A stretch of 64,000 nucleotides of DNA. Origin: Caldilineales bacterium (GTDB lineage: Bacteria > Chloroflexota > Anaerolineae > Caldilineales > Caldilineaceae). Both the position numbers and the translations under genes were made by a program. The stretch spans positions 62,001 to 126,000 of the forward strand of contig JAAXGZ010000097.1 in the NCBI GenBank assembly GCA_012271135.1, in the 5' to 3' direction. Below the pieces are notes generated by a model. The model was not told where the DNA came from and searched no databases. It worked only from the letters and a program-made list of their open reading frames with translations. This document shows positions 16,365 to 25,172 of this stretch, in pieces (within the stretch, counting starts at the first letter, position 1; the number at the start of each line of letters is the position of its first letter).

Positions 16365-16673
16365 TGGCCAGGCTACCGAGCAAGCAACCACTTCCCACCC
16401 GATTTGTCGGCATGGCATCAGGCCAAGGGCAGCAACGATTCGGCCGACCGCGGCCGAGATCAATACTGGATCAGGCCTTTATGTCAACCATGTGGGCGGT
16501 TTTTCCTTGTAACCTTCACCTTGGGTTTGGGCCCTGCACCGCGGTGCGGTGTTGTCGATAACTGCCGATGTCGTTTTGCCTTCCATCGAAGACCGAACCA
16601 TAGCTGAACCAAATTGGACCAACCAAACCATCTGGACCGGTGACGGCTACCAACAACTCTCGCCCAAACCACA
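16365..16673. other. Convergent intergenic region, no gene seen
   Basis: About 310 bases between the cysteine-cluster gene and the end of the AbiEii toxin gene. It holds a 12-base palindrome GCACCGCGGTGC at 16536-16547 and no convincing frame or RNA gene. It is the left boundary of the toxin-antitoxin/transposase island. Confidence 0.45.
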
Positions 16674-17552
16674 CTATGTGCTATCTGTAGGAACCAGTTT
16701 CTCCACCCGCGGACGCAACGCACCAATCACGGTCTCGAAAGCTGGCAGGTCTGACACCAACGGGCCAAGCCATTGCTCCCAGGTCTCTTCGACATTCACA
16801 AGCATGCGCTCATCGAAGAAATCGTTCGGGCCTGTAAACGAAACGTCCCGGACCGCGCATTTCTCTCGGAGCAACAAGTCGAAGTCTGCCAATTCCATCC
16901 GGTCCCCATAGGTATCGAGCACACACCAGAGGTCGTAGTAGTCGCGGGCGCGTGAACGGCTCCAGCCGCGCGCCCTGAATAGGGCCGCCTGCTGGAGCAG
17001 CGCCCGTAGCTTCTCGGCAACGGTCTCCTCAAGGGAATACACTGGGACCTTGACGTTCAAGGGTTCTCCATACGCGTGGATGACCCGCCTGTTCTTCGGG
17101 GTCCACAGGATGCTTTCGTCCACGGTGATCTCGATCATGACGCGGGTCTGGATGCGGCTGTGCCAGGGAAACCGCGCTCGAAGAATGAAAGCCTCCTGAC
17201 CTCCTGGATGCGGCTCCCTCTCCGTGTAACGCTCGCAGAGGATCTCTACAGGCGCGTATTCGTCCAGTAGCCGAACCGCAGTCTCGCACGATTCCCCTAC
17301 CAGCCTCTCCATCTCATCGCCTGTAGGAACCTCCTCCAGCGCAGAGAAATCCAAGTCTTCGGAGAAGCGGTAGTCGCCGAAGTAACACTTCCTTAGAGCC
17401 GTTCCGCCTTTGAACACCAGCGTGTCACGGAGCGCAGGCACTTGGGTGAGACCAGCCAGCACCCAAGACTGCAGATAATCCCTTTCGAGCGCTTCCCAAG
17501 GAATGCCCAGATGCTGCCGCGCTTCCTGTAGCCGTGTACGAAGGGGTCTCAC
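16674..17552 (-). CDS. AbiEii/AbiGii-type nucleotidyltransferase toxin
   Basis: A 292-residue toxin component of a type IV (AbiE) system, a DNA-polymerase-beta-fold nucleotidyltransferase. Motif I is FKGGTALRKCYF (Gly49-Gly50) with the metal-binding FSEDLDFS (Asp66, Asp68). Further motifs are YSLEETVAEKLRAL and the conserved RARDYYDLW near residue 200. The start is the GTG at 17552, which overlaps the antitoxin stop as GTGA, the usual AbiE arrangement. A longer in-frame start at 17603 would overlap the antitoxin by 55 bases and is unlikely. AbiE systems act in phage abortive infection and in stabilising mobile DNA. Confidence 0.88.
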   Translation of the reverse strand: MRPLRTRLQEARQHLGIPWEALERDYLQSWVLAGLTQVPALRDTLVFKGGTALRKCYFGDYRFSEDLDFSALEEVPTGDEMERLVGESCETAVRLLDEYAPVEILCERYTEREPHPGGQEAFILRARFPWHSRIQTRVMIEITVDESILWTPKNRRVIHAYGEPLNVKVPVYSLEETVAEKLRALLQQAALFRARGWSRSRARDYYDLWCVLDTYGDRMELADFDLLLREKCAVRDVSFTGPNDFFDERMLVNVEETWEQWLGPLVSDLPAFETVIGALRPRVEKLVPTDST

Positions 17553-18409
17553 GCCTCTACCATTCCCGGCAAGTTCTCCTGGACCATCCAGCGGCTGTTG
17601 CACGATCCCTTCCGGGGTCCTGTGGGATCGAGCCTGCAGTAACCCTTGATGGGCAGCTCCGTCAACACCGCCAATTCAGACTTGGGAACGCCCTGGGATT
17701 CCAGTACCCATCCCAGACGCTTGGCAGTCGTCACTCCCAGTCTGACGGCATATTCCGAGATGAGTTCGGTATTCAACCGATCCATGCCGACTTGTACTGC
17801 GTGCAGCACTTCGGCGAATCCCCCACAGTACCGGGGCATGGAAAGGCCATCCAACAATGTGCGCTCCAGATCCGTTATGGGTACGCGAACCTCGCCGATC
17901 CACTGCTGCCCGCCGCCAAAGAAGCGGTCGGGTTTGACCTGGATGAACCTGTACAACGTATCTCCTGCCTGGAAACCGCTTCCGGGCTTCTCCGCCCTGT
18001 CCTTCCTCGGACGGGGAATCCAGGCGTCCGTGGTGGTAAGAACGAACACGTCCCTCGGTATCTGCTCTGTCAACCCGTGATAGTGCAGAGCCGACCAGTG
18101 GGAGATCATGGCTGGAGAGACGAGGGCCGCGGCGACTTCGAATTCATGGGCGGCTACAACCCCGGGCACCATGGAAGAGAGCGCGTAGAGTCCTCGGCGA
18201 AGCGACACGATCCAGTTGTTCCTACGGAGGTGGTGCAAGGCTTCGACAAGGTAGGCGTCCTGCAGGCCGACGCGGGGTGCCAGCTTCCTGGCCCTGTCAG
18301 TTGTAAAGATGCGGTCTCCCTCATAAGCAAGGAGCCGGACCAACTCGATGCCGACAAGGGATTGCTTGGGCTTTGTACCGACTGCCATTGAAGCTTCCAA
18401 GGATTGCAT
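17549..18409 (-). CDS. AbiEi-type antitoxin with winged-helix domain
   Basis: A 286-residue antitoxin and probable autorepressor. The N-terminal part (IFTTDRARKLAPRVGL, then ALHHLRRNNWIVSLRRGLYAL) is the AbiEi winged helix-turn-helix, followed by the conserved SHWSALHYHGLTEQIPRDVFV and the segment ITDLERTLLDGLSMPRYCGG. It is longer than the roughly 200-residue lactococcal form, as in many chromosomal relatives. ATG 18409 is used; ATG 18388, preceded by a GGAAG, is a close alternative. A good promoter lies 27 bases upstream, and the stop overlaps the toxin start by four bases. Confidence 0.87.
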   Translation of the reverse strand: MQSLEASMAVGTKPKQSLVGIELVRLLAYEGDRIFTTDRARKLAPRVGLQDAYLVEALHHLRRNNWIVSLRRGLYALSSMVPGVVAAHEFEVAAALVSPAMISHWSALHYHGLTEQIPRDVFVLTTTDAWIPRPRKDRAEKPGSGFQAGDTLYRFIQVKPDRFFGGGQQWIGEVRVPITDLERTLLDGLSMPRYCGGFAEVLHAVQVGMDRLNTELISEYAVRLGVTTAKRLGWVLESQGVPKSELAVLTELPIKGYCRLDPTGPRKGSCNSRWMVQENLPGMVEA

Positions 18410-18781
18410 CTGGACGAACAAGCGGCTGGTTTGAAAATTTACAGCAAAAGTTGGACAGTATCAAAGGATCTGTGACCTTTGGGGGAAGATAAGAAGTTAG
18501 GGAATAGATAGCATCATCTTCTGCGGCTGTGTTGGGATGAATGACAAAACCGGCTAGGGTCCGCAGGACCAACTCCAGGTTGTTGCCAACCATACCCCCA
18601 CGCCGTGAGGCCATCCGCATTCAAGACCACGGCCGTACAGGCGAAAGCATCGGCCCGATCGGACGATGGAGGAAGTGTGCCTACGTCGCATACCCTGTGG
18701 CACCTGCGCCTGAAGAACCAGTTCACCAGCAGGGGTATAGACAATCCCTCTCCCGGACCCAGGTCTAGTTACAGTGGTAAT
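18410..18781. other. Gap between AbiE and the transposase remnants
   Basis: Apart from the AbiE promoter, this 370-base stretch has no frame that resembles a protein. It is locally AT-rich near 18430-18530 and then returns to the high GC of the transposase remnant. No terminal inverted repeat or target duplication could be recognised by eye. Confidence 0.4.
18436..18464 (-). promoter_or_regulatory. Promoter of the AbiE operon with a possible operator
   Basis: Reading leftward, TTGATA (18464-18459) and TAAATT (18441-18436) are separated by 17 bases and stand 27 bases before the antitoxin ATG. The inverted repeat CAAAGG-N8-CCTTTG at 18462-18481 overlaps the -35 edge. That is where an autorepressing AbiEi would be expected to bind. 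Confidence 0.5.
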
Positions 18782-19395
18782 TCACAGGGTGGTGGCCGGC
18801 CGCCGCCGGTAGTGGCAGCACAGGCCACCCACTGGTGCCGGCGGTGCCAGTCGGACCAGACCAGCACCTGCTCGAGGTCCGCGATCACGGGCAGCAGCAG
18901 ACGCCGCCACAGCCGCCGGATTTCGGGCACGGTCAGCCCCCGGCCAGGCCGCAGGCCCGTCGGAAAGCCGGCAGGCGGCCGGCAACCCGGACCAGGGTGG
19001 GCACGTCGCAAGCTGGGGGCCCCACACGAGATAGGCCGGCCACTGCTGCGGCTGCGCGCAGGCGCGCCGGAACAGCAGGCAGTGGCCCCTGTCCGCGTCC
19101 GCCGCTTCGGCCGGCACCCGACACTGCCCGTCGTACCCGCGTGCGCCCTTGCGGCCTGGCCCCGCGCGGAGCCGCTGCCAGTCCGCCTCGGCCAGGGCCG
19201 CATACCCCCCCCACCTCGTGCCAGCCAACCCGGAACGTTTCGTGCACCGGCACCACCAGCAGGTAGGCCTGGCCCCGGACACGCCCTTCGCGACCAAGCC
19301 GCAGCTGGCCCGGCGGCGGCTGGCGCGGGCCCTGGCAGCCGGGCCGCCCCTTGGCCTGGAAGCGGAGCCACGCCTGGGACGGCTCTGTGCTGCCA
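18782..19395 (-). pseudogene. Decayed IS701-like transposase with central deletion
   Basis: Fragments of one IS701-type DDE transposase are spread over all three leftward frames. In order they are LLVVPVHETFRVGWHEVGG; ALAEADWQRLRAGPG and ARGYDGQCRVPAEA with GHCLLFRRA; TLVRVAGR; then LTVPEIRRLWRRLLLPV, VLVWSDWHRRHQW and finally HYRRR. The pieces keep the family order but require several frameshifts. The stretch between LVRVAGR and LTVPEIRRL is only about 13 codons, whereas intact relatives have many tens of residues there including the catalytic Glu region. The element is therefore inactive. Exact ends are not determinable by eye. Confidence 0.7.
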
Positions 19396-19447
19396 TTACC
19401 GCCAGCGCGCGCAGACGAATACTTTACAACTGTAGTGCTAGCAAAAG

Positions 19448-19949
19448 AGGGTTCCGAATCCAGCTGGCTACCGCCATCGATCCGATGACCGGTCACCTTT
19501 GGTGGCAGTGGCAGAACAACATGCCCGGTGCGAAGATAGTCCGCCTCCGCGGGGCTTGGATGGCCGCCCCCGCATTGACGGCTGGATCTGGGACGGAGCC
19601 GCCGACCGTCTGAGTGCGAACCCGCAGCTAGACCGGCCCCGAGTGGTGCAACTGTCCTACACACCCCAGTTGAAGTCCGGTGGAACGGTTCTCCCAGGAG
19701 CTTTGTCAGGGAGCGTATGCATCGCTGGCGGCCAGGCAGAAGGCTTTGGAGGCAGTGCCGCAGAACCCGGCAGGCCGATTGGCCCGGGTGTGCCGCCTGT
19801 ACGGCTGGGACTGGATCCGGGAGGCCCAGACAGCCTTGCCCGCGGATACTCAAGTCGCATTGCAAAGCGTTACTAACTTCAAAACGTATCAGGCCTGCGA
19901 GCGCCCAAGACTCCTCGGACTATTCCTGAGGAATCTGAACAAGGGCTGA
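19448..19949 (+). pseudogene. Decayed IS630-like transposase, C-terminal part
   Basis: Rightward fragments match the end of an IS630-type transposase: AIDPMTGHLWWQWQ, then in another frame GLDGRPRIDGWIWDGAADRLS and VVQLSYTPQLKS, then in a third frame ERFSQELCQGAYASL, ARVCRLYGWDWIREA and a final stop at 19949. The WDGA and the Tyr-Thr-Pro-Gln-Leu/ERF segments correspond to the second Asp and the Glu of the DDE triad. At least two frameshifts are needed. It lies head-to-head with the IS701-like remnant, with about 50 bases between them. The N-terminal half is absent. Confidence 0.65.
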
Positions 19950-19962
19950 GCGGGAGCGAACG

Positions 19963-20742
19963 TCAGCCCTTTTGCACCCAGCCGCCGTCCACGTTCAGCA
20001 CCTGGCCCGTCACATTGACGGCCCGGCACAGGTACAAGGCAGCCTCTGCAATGTCTTCCACCGTTTGCGGTCTACGTAGCGGCACATTGGCATCCAGTTT
20101 CTCCTGTATCCAAGTGGCATAGTCCGGACGCTGCGCGGCACCGAAGCGGGCCACGTTGGCCCGATAAACCCGTTCCTGCATGGGTGTGTCCACGATTCCG
20201 GGAGCGATCAGGTTGCAGCGAACCCCGAATTCGGCCATATCCAGGGCCATGACCTGCCCGAAATTGATCAGCGCGGCCTTGGCGGCGCTGTAGGGAGGAT
20301 CGTTGCGGGCGCCAAACTGCCCGGACACCGAGGCCAGCAGCACGAAGCTCCCGTCGCCTCGTTGGACCATGGGTTCGACGAAGGCGTGGGCCACATGAAC
20401 TGCACCCAGGGTATTGACCTCGAATATCCCCTTCCAGTCCGACGGGGCCAACCGCCAGAAAGGGAACCCCGACTTGCCGGAACCCAGCCCCACGGCATAG
20501 AGCACATGGTGGACAGGGGCCTGCACCTCGCACTTCTTGGCCACGGCTTGCACCGCGTCCCAGTCCGTGACATCGGCCCTCAGGCTGTAGCCGTGCAGTT
20601 CCGCAGCCACAGTTTCGACCTGCTGATCCCGGTCCACCAGGGTCAACTTCGCTCCGACGTCGTACAGGGCCCTGGCAATGGCTGCGCCGATACCCCTCCC
20701 CGCCCCGAACACCACCGCATGACGGTTGGCTATCTGCGACAT
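19963..20742 (-). CDS. SDR family oxidoreductase
   Basis: A 259-residue short-chain dehydrogenase that reduces or oxidises a carbonyl/hydroxyl with NAD(P). The dinucleotide motif is GAGRGIGAA near residue 13, and the active site shows LLASVSGQFGARNDPPYSAAKAALI (Ser, Tyr, Lys), with the C-terminal TGQVLNVDGGW. The start is the ATG at 20742; an upstream in-frame extension lacks homology. Note that the usual NNAG is replaced by VLYAVGLGSG, a variant seen in some SDRs. The neighbour upstream is an enolase-superfamily enzyme, so a sugar acid substrate is plausible. Confidence 0.85.
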   Translation of the reverse strand: MSQIANRHAVVFGAGRGIGAAIARALYDVGAKLTLVDRDQQVETVAAELHGYSLRADVTDWDAVQAVAKKCEVQAPVHHVLYAVGLGSGKSGFPFWRLAPSDWKGIFEVNTLGAVHVAHAFVEPMVQRGDGSFVLLASVSGQFGARNDPPYSAAKAALINFGQVMALDMAEFGVRCNLIAPGIVDTPMQERVYRANVARFGAAQRPDYATWIQEKLDANVPLRRPQTVEDIAEAALYLCRAVNVTGQVLNVDGGWVQKG

Positions 20743-20776
20743 AGTTGCGCTGTCCCGTAGTGTCCTGGTACTGACT

Positions 20777-22042
20777 TCAGCCGGATGCGATGAGGTAGCC
20801 GGTGGCGGAAACCCGTCGGTGGAGTTCAACCAGCTCCGGGTCGTCCCCGACATCGATTATGGTGGTGGTCACCCCCGGCATGAGAACGGGCAGAGTTCCC
20901 CTGCGGAAGAACGCCCAAACTGCCGACGAGTTGTGGGAATTGTTCGCGAAATGCACCGTGAGGCCATCCGGTTGACGATAGGTAACGATGCGCGGCGGAA
21001 GGTCAATTTCGTCGCCGCGTGCCTTGAATCTGGATAGCGCTTCTCGGTCAAGATCCACACCAAGTCCCGGTCCGTCCGGCACGGTCACGAGTCCGTGTCG
21101 CACTTCAAGCGGATCCGTCAAGAGATCGTGTTCGTATATGCCGGTGCACGTGATGGCGGGCCACTGGGCGTGGGAAAGCACCGAGCCGATGTGCGCCGCC
21201 AAGGCAGCGGTTAGACCGGTGCCCACCATTTGCAGGAAGAAGGGCTGTCCATATGCCGCAGCCGCGTGTCCGCCGCGCATGACAGCGGAAACCCCGCCCG
21301 CCATGACGTACCCGTCACATCCGCCGTGGTCAATGCGGAGCGCAAGTTCGTCCGAGTAGTGATGGGCTACCGGACAGGTAATGGCGTCGCGAATGGCCTT
21401 GTTGCCGCTGGAGTCAGCAGCCGGGATTGGCCCCTCCACAAGCGCCATTTTCGGAAACCGGTCCTCCAAATGCCTCAGCACCGGGATGGCGCGGGGCGCG
21501 GATAACAGGAAGTCGTTCCAGTCCGTATCGATTTCAAACGTGTCCGGCGTGGCATCGCTGATCAGGTCAAGGGTCTCGACCACATCGAACCAAGGCCGCG
21601 TCTTGATCTTCATGCTGGTGTAGCCGTGTTCGATCGCCCACAACGCCTCCTGTCGATACAGACCAGGAGGCATGTCGTGGCCCCAGTGGGACACGGGACA
21701 ATGGGTTCTGCAGGGTTCGCCCAGCAAACGGGAGACTGGCACACCCGCTTCCTTGCCTGCGGCATCCAACAACGCCATCTGCAGTCCAGCACCCAGCCGG
21801 TCCTGCCACATGAGTTCGAACGGGTTGCCGCCGACTACGGCCTGATGGTCAACGGAACGGCCCCACGTGTAGTTCTGGATTGTCTCGCCCGTGCCGATGG
21901 CCCCGGACTCCAGTTCAACGATCGTCACTTCGACTTCGGACCAGGCATGGATCAACGCCCTCTCCATCTCTCGGCGGATGGCTTGCCGGGTGGGTACCCA
22001 CAACAGGTGAGTCTCAACGGAGACGATGCGCGATTGGCTCAT
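20777..22042 (-). CDS. Enolase-superfamily enzyme, mandelate racemase/muconate lactonizing type
   Basis: A 421-residue member of the MR/MLE group, whose members abstract an alpha proton from a carboxylate to racemise, dehydrate or cycloisomerise it. The C-terminal barrel shows the KxK catalytic pair (Lys145, Lys147 in MKIKTRPW) and metal ligands in EIDTDWND (Asp172), ALVEGPIP (Glu203) and HYSDEL (Asp231). The capping domain is N-terminal and includes NPFELMWQDRLGAGLQMALLDAAGK. Start is ATG 22042. It stands 34 bases upstream of the SDR, so the pair may process one sugar acid. The precise reaction cannot be assigned. Confidence 0.85.
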   Translation of the reverse strand: MSQSRIVSVETHLLWVPTRQAIRREMERALIHAWSEVEVTIVELESGAIGTGETIQNYTWGRSVDHQAVVGGNPFELMWQDRLGAGLQMALLDAAGKEAGVPVSRLLGEPCRTHCPVSHWGHDMPPGLYRQEALWAIEHGYTSMKIKTRPWFDVVETLDLISDATPDTFEIDTDWNDFLLSAPRAIPVLRHLEDRFPKMALVEGPIPAADSSGNKAIRDAITCPVAHHYSDELALRIDHGGCDGYVMAGGVSAVMRGGHAAAAYGQPFFLQMVGTGLTAALAAHIGSVLSHAQWPAITCTGIYEHDLLTDPLEVRHGLVTVPDGPGLGVDLDREALSRFKARGDEIDLPPRIVTYRQPDGLTVHFANNSHNSSAVWAFFRRGTLPVLMPGVTTTIIDVGDDPELVELHRRVSATGYLIASG

Positions 22043-22194
22043 GGGAAAATGCCAGCGTGGACGTAAGGTGCAGGCGGGGGCGGCCGGACCTTCGGCAAGG
22101 CCGGTACGCAACGGTGCAGTGAGTTGCCTGGCACCGCGATTCTACTCAAACCAGGACGGCTTCCGACTGCAGCACTTCCGTTCGCAGTCGAACG

Positions 22195-22959
22195 TCACCT
22201 GGCGGTCCAGCCGCCATCCATGACCTGCGTGGATCCTGTGATGGATCGCGCATCCGGTCCCACCAGGAACAGTGCCATCTGGGCCACTTCCTTCGATTCC
22301 ACCAAGCGTTTGACCGCGGCCGGTTCCAGTATGACGCGTTCGACCACCTCCGACTCCGGCATGCCGCGGATACGCGCCTGATCCGCGATCTGGTTCCGTA
22401 CCAGGGCCGTGTTGACGTATCCGGGACAAATGGCATTGACCGTGACACCGTAGGCGGCCACTTCCAACGCCGCCGTCTTGGTCAAACCCACCAGACCATG
22501 CTTGGCCGCGATGTACGCACCCTTGAACGGACTGGCAATGAGGCCGTGGACAGAGGCAATGTTGATGATGCGGCCCCATCCCTGTTGCTTCATGCCCGGG
22601 AGAACCGTTTTCATCAACTGAAAGGGGGCCGTAAGCATGACTTGGATGAGCCTGGACCACATGTCGTCGGAAAACTCATCAATGGCACTCACGTGTTGCA
22701 GACCGGCGTTGTTGACCAGGATGTCGATTGGGCCGAAATCCGCAACCACCCGGGAGCTCAGGTTGCGCACCGCTTCCATGTCGGACAAGTCGGCCTCGAC
22801 AAACGAAGCACCGATGGCCTCCGCCACTGCCTCCGCTGCGGGATCGATGTCGGTCACGATGACCCTTCCGGACTTGGCGGCGAATGCCGTAGCCACCGCT
22901 TCGCCGATTCCTCGGGCCGCACCGGTCACCAGCACGGTGGTGTCGTTCGCAATGGTCAT
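22195..22959 (-). CDS. 3-hydroxybutyrate dehydrogenase-like SDR
   Basis: A 254-residue NAD-dependent SDR closely resembling D-3-hydroxybutyrate dehydrogenase, which oxidises 3-hydroxybutyrate to acetoacetate. Seen are GAARGIGEA, ILVNNAGLQHV, the active-site run IINIASVHGLIASPFKGAYIAAKHG (Ser, Tyr, Lys) and NAICPGYVNT, all characteristic of that group. The ATG at 22959 has an AGGAG about 12 bases upstream. An ATG ten codons earlier (22989) overlaps the P450 stop as ATGA and is an equally serious start. The coupling with a P450 is unusual. Confidence 0.82.
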   Translation of the reverse strand: MTIANDTTVLVTGAARGIGEAVATAFAAKSGRVIVTDIDPAAEAVAEAIGASFVEADLSDMEAVRNLSSRVVADFGPIDILVNNAGLQHVSAIDEFSDDMWSRLIQVMLTAPFQLMKTVLPGMKQQGWGRIINIASVHGLIASPFKGAYIAAKHGLVGLTKTAALEVAAYGVTVNAICPGYVNTALVRNQIADQARIRGMPESEVVERVILEPAAVKRLVESKEVAQMALFLVGPDARSITGSTQVMDGGWTAR

Positions 22960-22985
22960 GGATTCCGGATTCTCCTGCCTGGCGC

Positions 22986-24377
22986 TCATGGGGAACCGGG
23001 ATTCACAGTCGACACGGGGCAAGTACCCGAGTGCGTCGGGCGACCGGACATCCTGATTGGGCCGTGTGGTTGCCAAGTCAGCAAAACGGGCCGGGCAGGC
23101 CGCATGGTTCCACGCGAAAAGATGGCAACGGGTTCGCGGGCGGATACGCTCCATGTACCCGCCTGCAGGCAGGCCAGCAGCACCGTCAACACCTCCATGT
23201 AGGCAAGGTTCATGCCGGGGCAGCGACGGGGACCGCCGCCAAACGGAATGAAGGCGTACCCTGCGTCCTTGGCTGCAGCCGGATCCAGGAAGCGCTCCGG
23301 ATCGAACACATCCGGGTTGGACCAGTGTTGAGGGTTCCTGTGAATCAGAAATGGCGAGATGTTGAGCAGATCCCCTTCGCGCACCACCAGGCCGGACGGC
23401 AAGGTATCCGACTCCAGGGCCACGCGCCGAATGGCCCAGCCGGCAGGGAACAACCTCAGGGCCTCATCAACGACGGCACGGCCGTAGCGAAACTTGGCCA
23501 GATCCTGAAGGGTCCAACTTCCGTCCGCAGGGAATGCCAAACTGGCTTCCTGCAACCGCCGCGCCACATCCGGATGTTGTCCAACCAGCAACAGAATCCA
23601 GCAGATGGTGGCCGACGTGGTTTCGTAGCCGGCCAAGAGCAGCGTTACCAGGTCGTCGCGCACCTCCTGTCTGGTGAACTTCGCCTCGCCGGATTCTTCA
23701 TCGTGCGCCAGACAGTAGCCAAGCACCGTCTGGTCATCCATGGTCCCTGCATCGATCCGGTCGTACACGAACCGGTCAATGGCGGCCAGATTCGAGTGAT
23801 AGGTGCGGGTCCACGGCCACGCCCGGGAGGTCAGGATTGATGGCAGTGCGGACTGCCAAACCTGCTGGGACACAAGATTGTCGAAGGATTCCAGAAACCT
23901 CCTCCATCCCTCCGGCCGTTCCGCTCCGAACAGAGCGGTGTAGATCACCCAGCGGGTAAGGGCGACGGCCGCTTCCTCGACCGTGGACGACGAACCCTCC
24001 ACCAGCCTGCGCACGGCTTCCCGGGTGCGGGCCTGAACCAAAGGGAAGTATCGGGCCAACTGCCGATGGTTGAACGCCTGCTTCAGTTCACGCCGATGGT
24101 GACGCCAAGCCGGACCTTCGGAGTTGGAAATCCCCTCCCCCAGAAGCCTTTCCGTTGTGTCCAGTCGCTTGCCATAGGCCTTCGCCCGGTCCTGCATGAC
24201 ATGCTTGACATCCGCCAGGTCGCTGATGACCGTAATCCGAACGGACCCGATCCGGAACCGTGCAATGTCTCCCTGGAGATGCCACTCCTGCTGAAAGAGG
24301 TTGTGCAGGTTTCCCCGCACCAGATACCTGATCGCCTGGAGGGGGTTGATCAGACGATACGGCGGATCCCTTGTCAT
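22986..24377 (-). CDS. Cytochrome P450
   Basis: A 463-residue haem monooxygenase. The oxygen-binding I-helix motif LLAGYETTSA is near residue 250, the ExxR pair is in DEALRLFP near residue 303, and the haem-binding loop is FGGGPRRCPGMNLA with Cys at about 386. PERFLDP precedes it. The N-terminus has no clear membrane anchor, so a soluble bacterial enzyme is likely, needing separate redox partners not present here. The C-terminus runs about 35 residues past the usual end, up to an ATGA overlap with a possible start of the following SDR. Start ATG 24377; substrate unknown. Confidence 0.9.
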   Translation of the reverse strand: MTRDPPYRLINPLQAIRYLVRGNLHNLFQQEWHLQGDIARFRIGSVRITVISDLADVKHVMQDRAKAYGKRLDTTERLLGEGISNSEGPAWRHHRRELKQAFNHRQLARYFPLVQARTREAVRRLVEGSSSTVEEAAVALTRWVIYTALFGAERPEGWRRFLESFDNLVSQQVWQSALPSILTSRAWPWTRTYHSNLAAIDRFVYDRIDAGTMDDQTVLGYCLAHDEESGEAKFTRQEVRDDLVTLLLAGYETTSATICWILLLVGQHPDVARRLQEASLAFPADGSWTLQDLAKFRYGRAVVDEALRLFPAGWAIRRVALESDTLPSGLVVREGDLLNISPFLIHRNPQHWSNPDVFDPERFLDPAAAKDAGYAFIPFGGGPRRCPGMNLAYMEVLTVLLACLQAGTWSVSAREPVAIFSRGTMRPARPVLLTWQPHGPIRMSGRPTHSGTCPVSTVNPGSP

Positions 24378-24482
24378 GGCCGGACTCAACTGACCTGCCC
24401 GTTGGTCACGGCCACCACACCGTCGCCTGCAGACCGGGATGCCCAAGGCGCGGCAATGCTGGCCGTGAACTCGCCTCCCGGA

Positions 24483-25076
24483 TCAGGACGGGGCAAACAC
24501 CAGATCGCAGGCCTCGGCAGGCATCCAGTGCGCGTCCTGGCCGATCCACTTCACGTTGCATCCAATGGGATTGGTTAACGGCTGCGAGACAGGTTGGCCC
24601 GAAGTATGTTCCGCCAGCGCCCTTTGCAGGTCGTTTACGGTGGCCTTGTCGCCTTCGCGTGGATTGTCGATGCCGCGCCCGGTATAGACCAGCTTGCGCT
24701 CGCCGGTGAAGACATAGAAGTGGGGAGTGCGCAGGGCACCATAGGCCAGCGCGGCCGATTGTTCCTCGTCCCTGAGGTAGACCCACGGAAAGCGATGTTC
24801 GGACATGCGCTGCACCATGCCGTCGAACCCGTCGTCGGCCGCGACGTGCACGCTGTTGGAGTTGATGCCGACGAAGCGGACGCCCTGATCCTTGAATTCA
24901 TCGGCCGTGGCACGGGTATTTTCGTCGGACCCGATTACAAAGGGACAGTGATTGCAAGTGAAGAAAACGACCAGCGTGTCGACACCGTCGAAGTCGGCGA
25001 GCGAGTATTCCTGGCCGTCCGTGGCCGGCAGCTTGAAGTCGGGGGCCGTTTGGCCCAGTTCCAGTGTGAACGCCAT
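24483..25076 (-). CDS. Thioredoxin-like peroxiredoxin-family protein
   Basis: A 197-residue AhpC/TSA-type thioredoxin-fold protein. The active-site motif is CNHCPF following VVFFT, as in the redoxin subgroup annotated as thiol-disulphide isomerase-like, and the N-terminal [22 protein letters not shown] is typical. A GGAG site precedes the ATG at 25076. A conserved C-terminal segment [11 protein letters not shown] adds a third Cys. It lacks a signal peptide, so it should act in the cytoplasm. It stands upstream of the P450 on the same strand, 105 bases away. Confidence 0.85.
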   Translation of the reverse strand: MAFTLELGQTAPDFKLPATDGQEYSLADFDGVDTLVVFFTCNHCPFVIGSDENTRATADEFKDQGVRFVGINSNSVHVAADDGFDGMVQRMSEHRFPWVYLRDEEQSAALAYGALRTPHFYVFTGERKLVYTGRGIDNPREGDKATVNDLQRALAEHTSGQPVSQPLTNPIGCNVKWIGQDAHWMPAEACDLVFAPS

Positions 25077-25172
25077 GATGTGGCTCCGTGTCCAGTGTGA
25101 TACGGGTGGATTATAGGCCGCGGCGCCAACGGGTTCGTCCGTTCCGGACCGGGTGCCCGGGAAGGTGTTCTG

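Noticed and set aside
16536-16547. Palindrome GCACCGCGGTGC as a possible operator or attachment site
   Set aside because: Short GC palindromes are expected by chance in such DNA, and no repeat of it or adjacent integrase was found.
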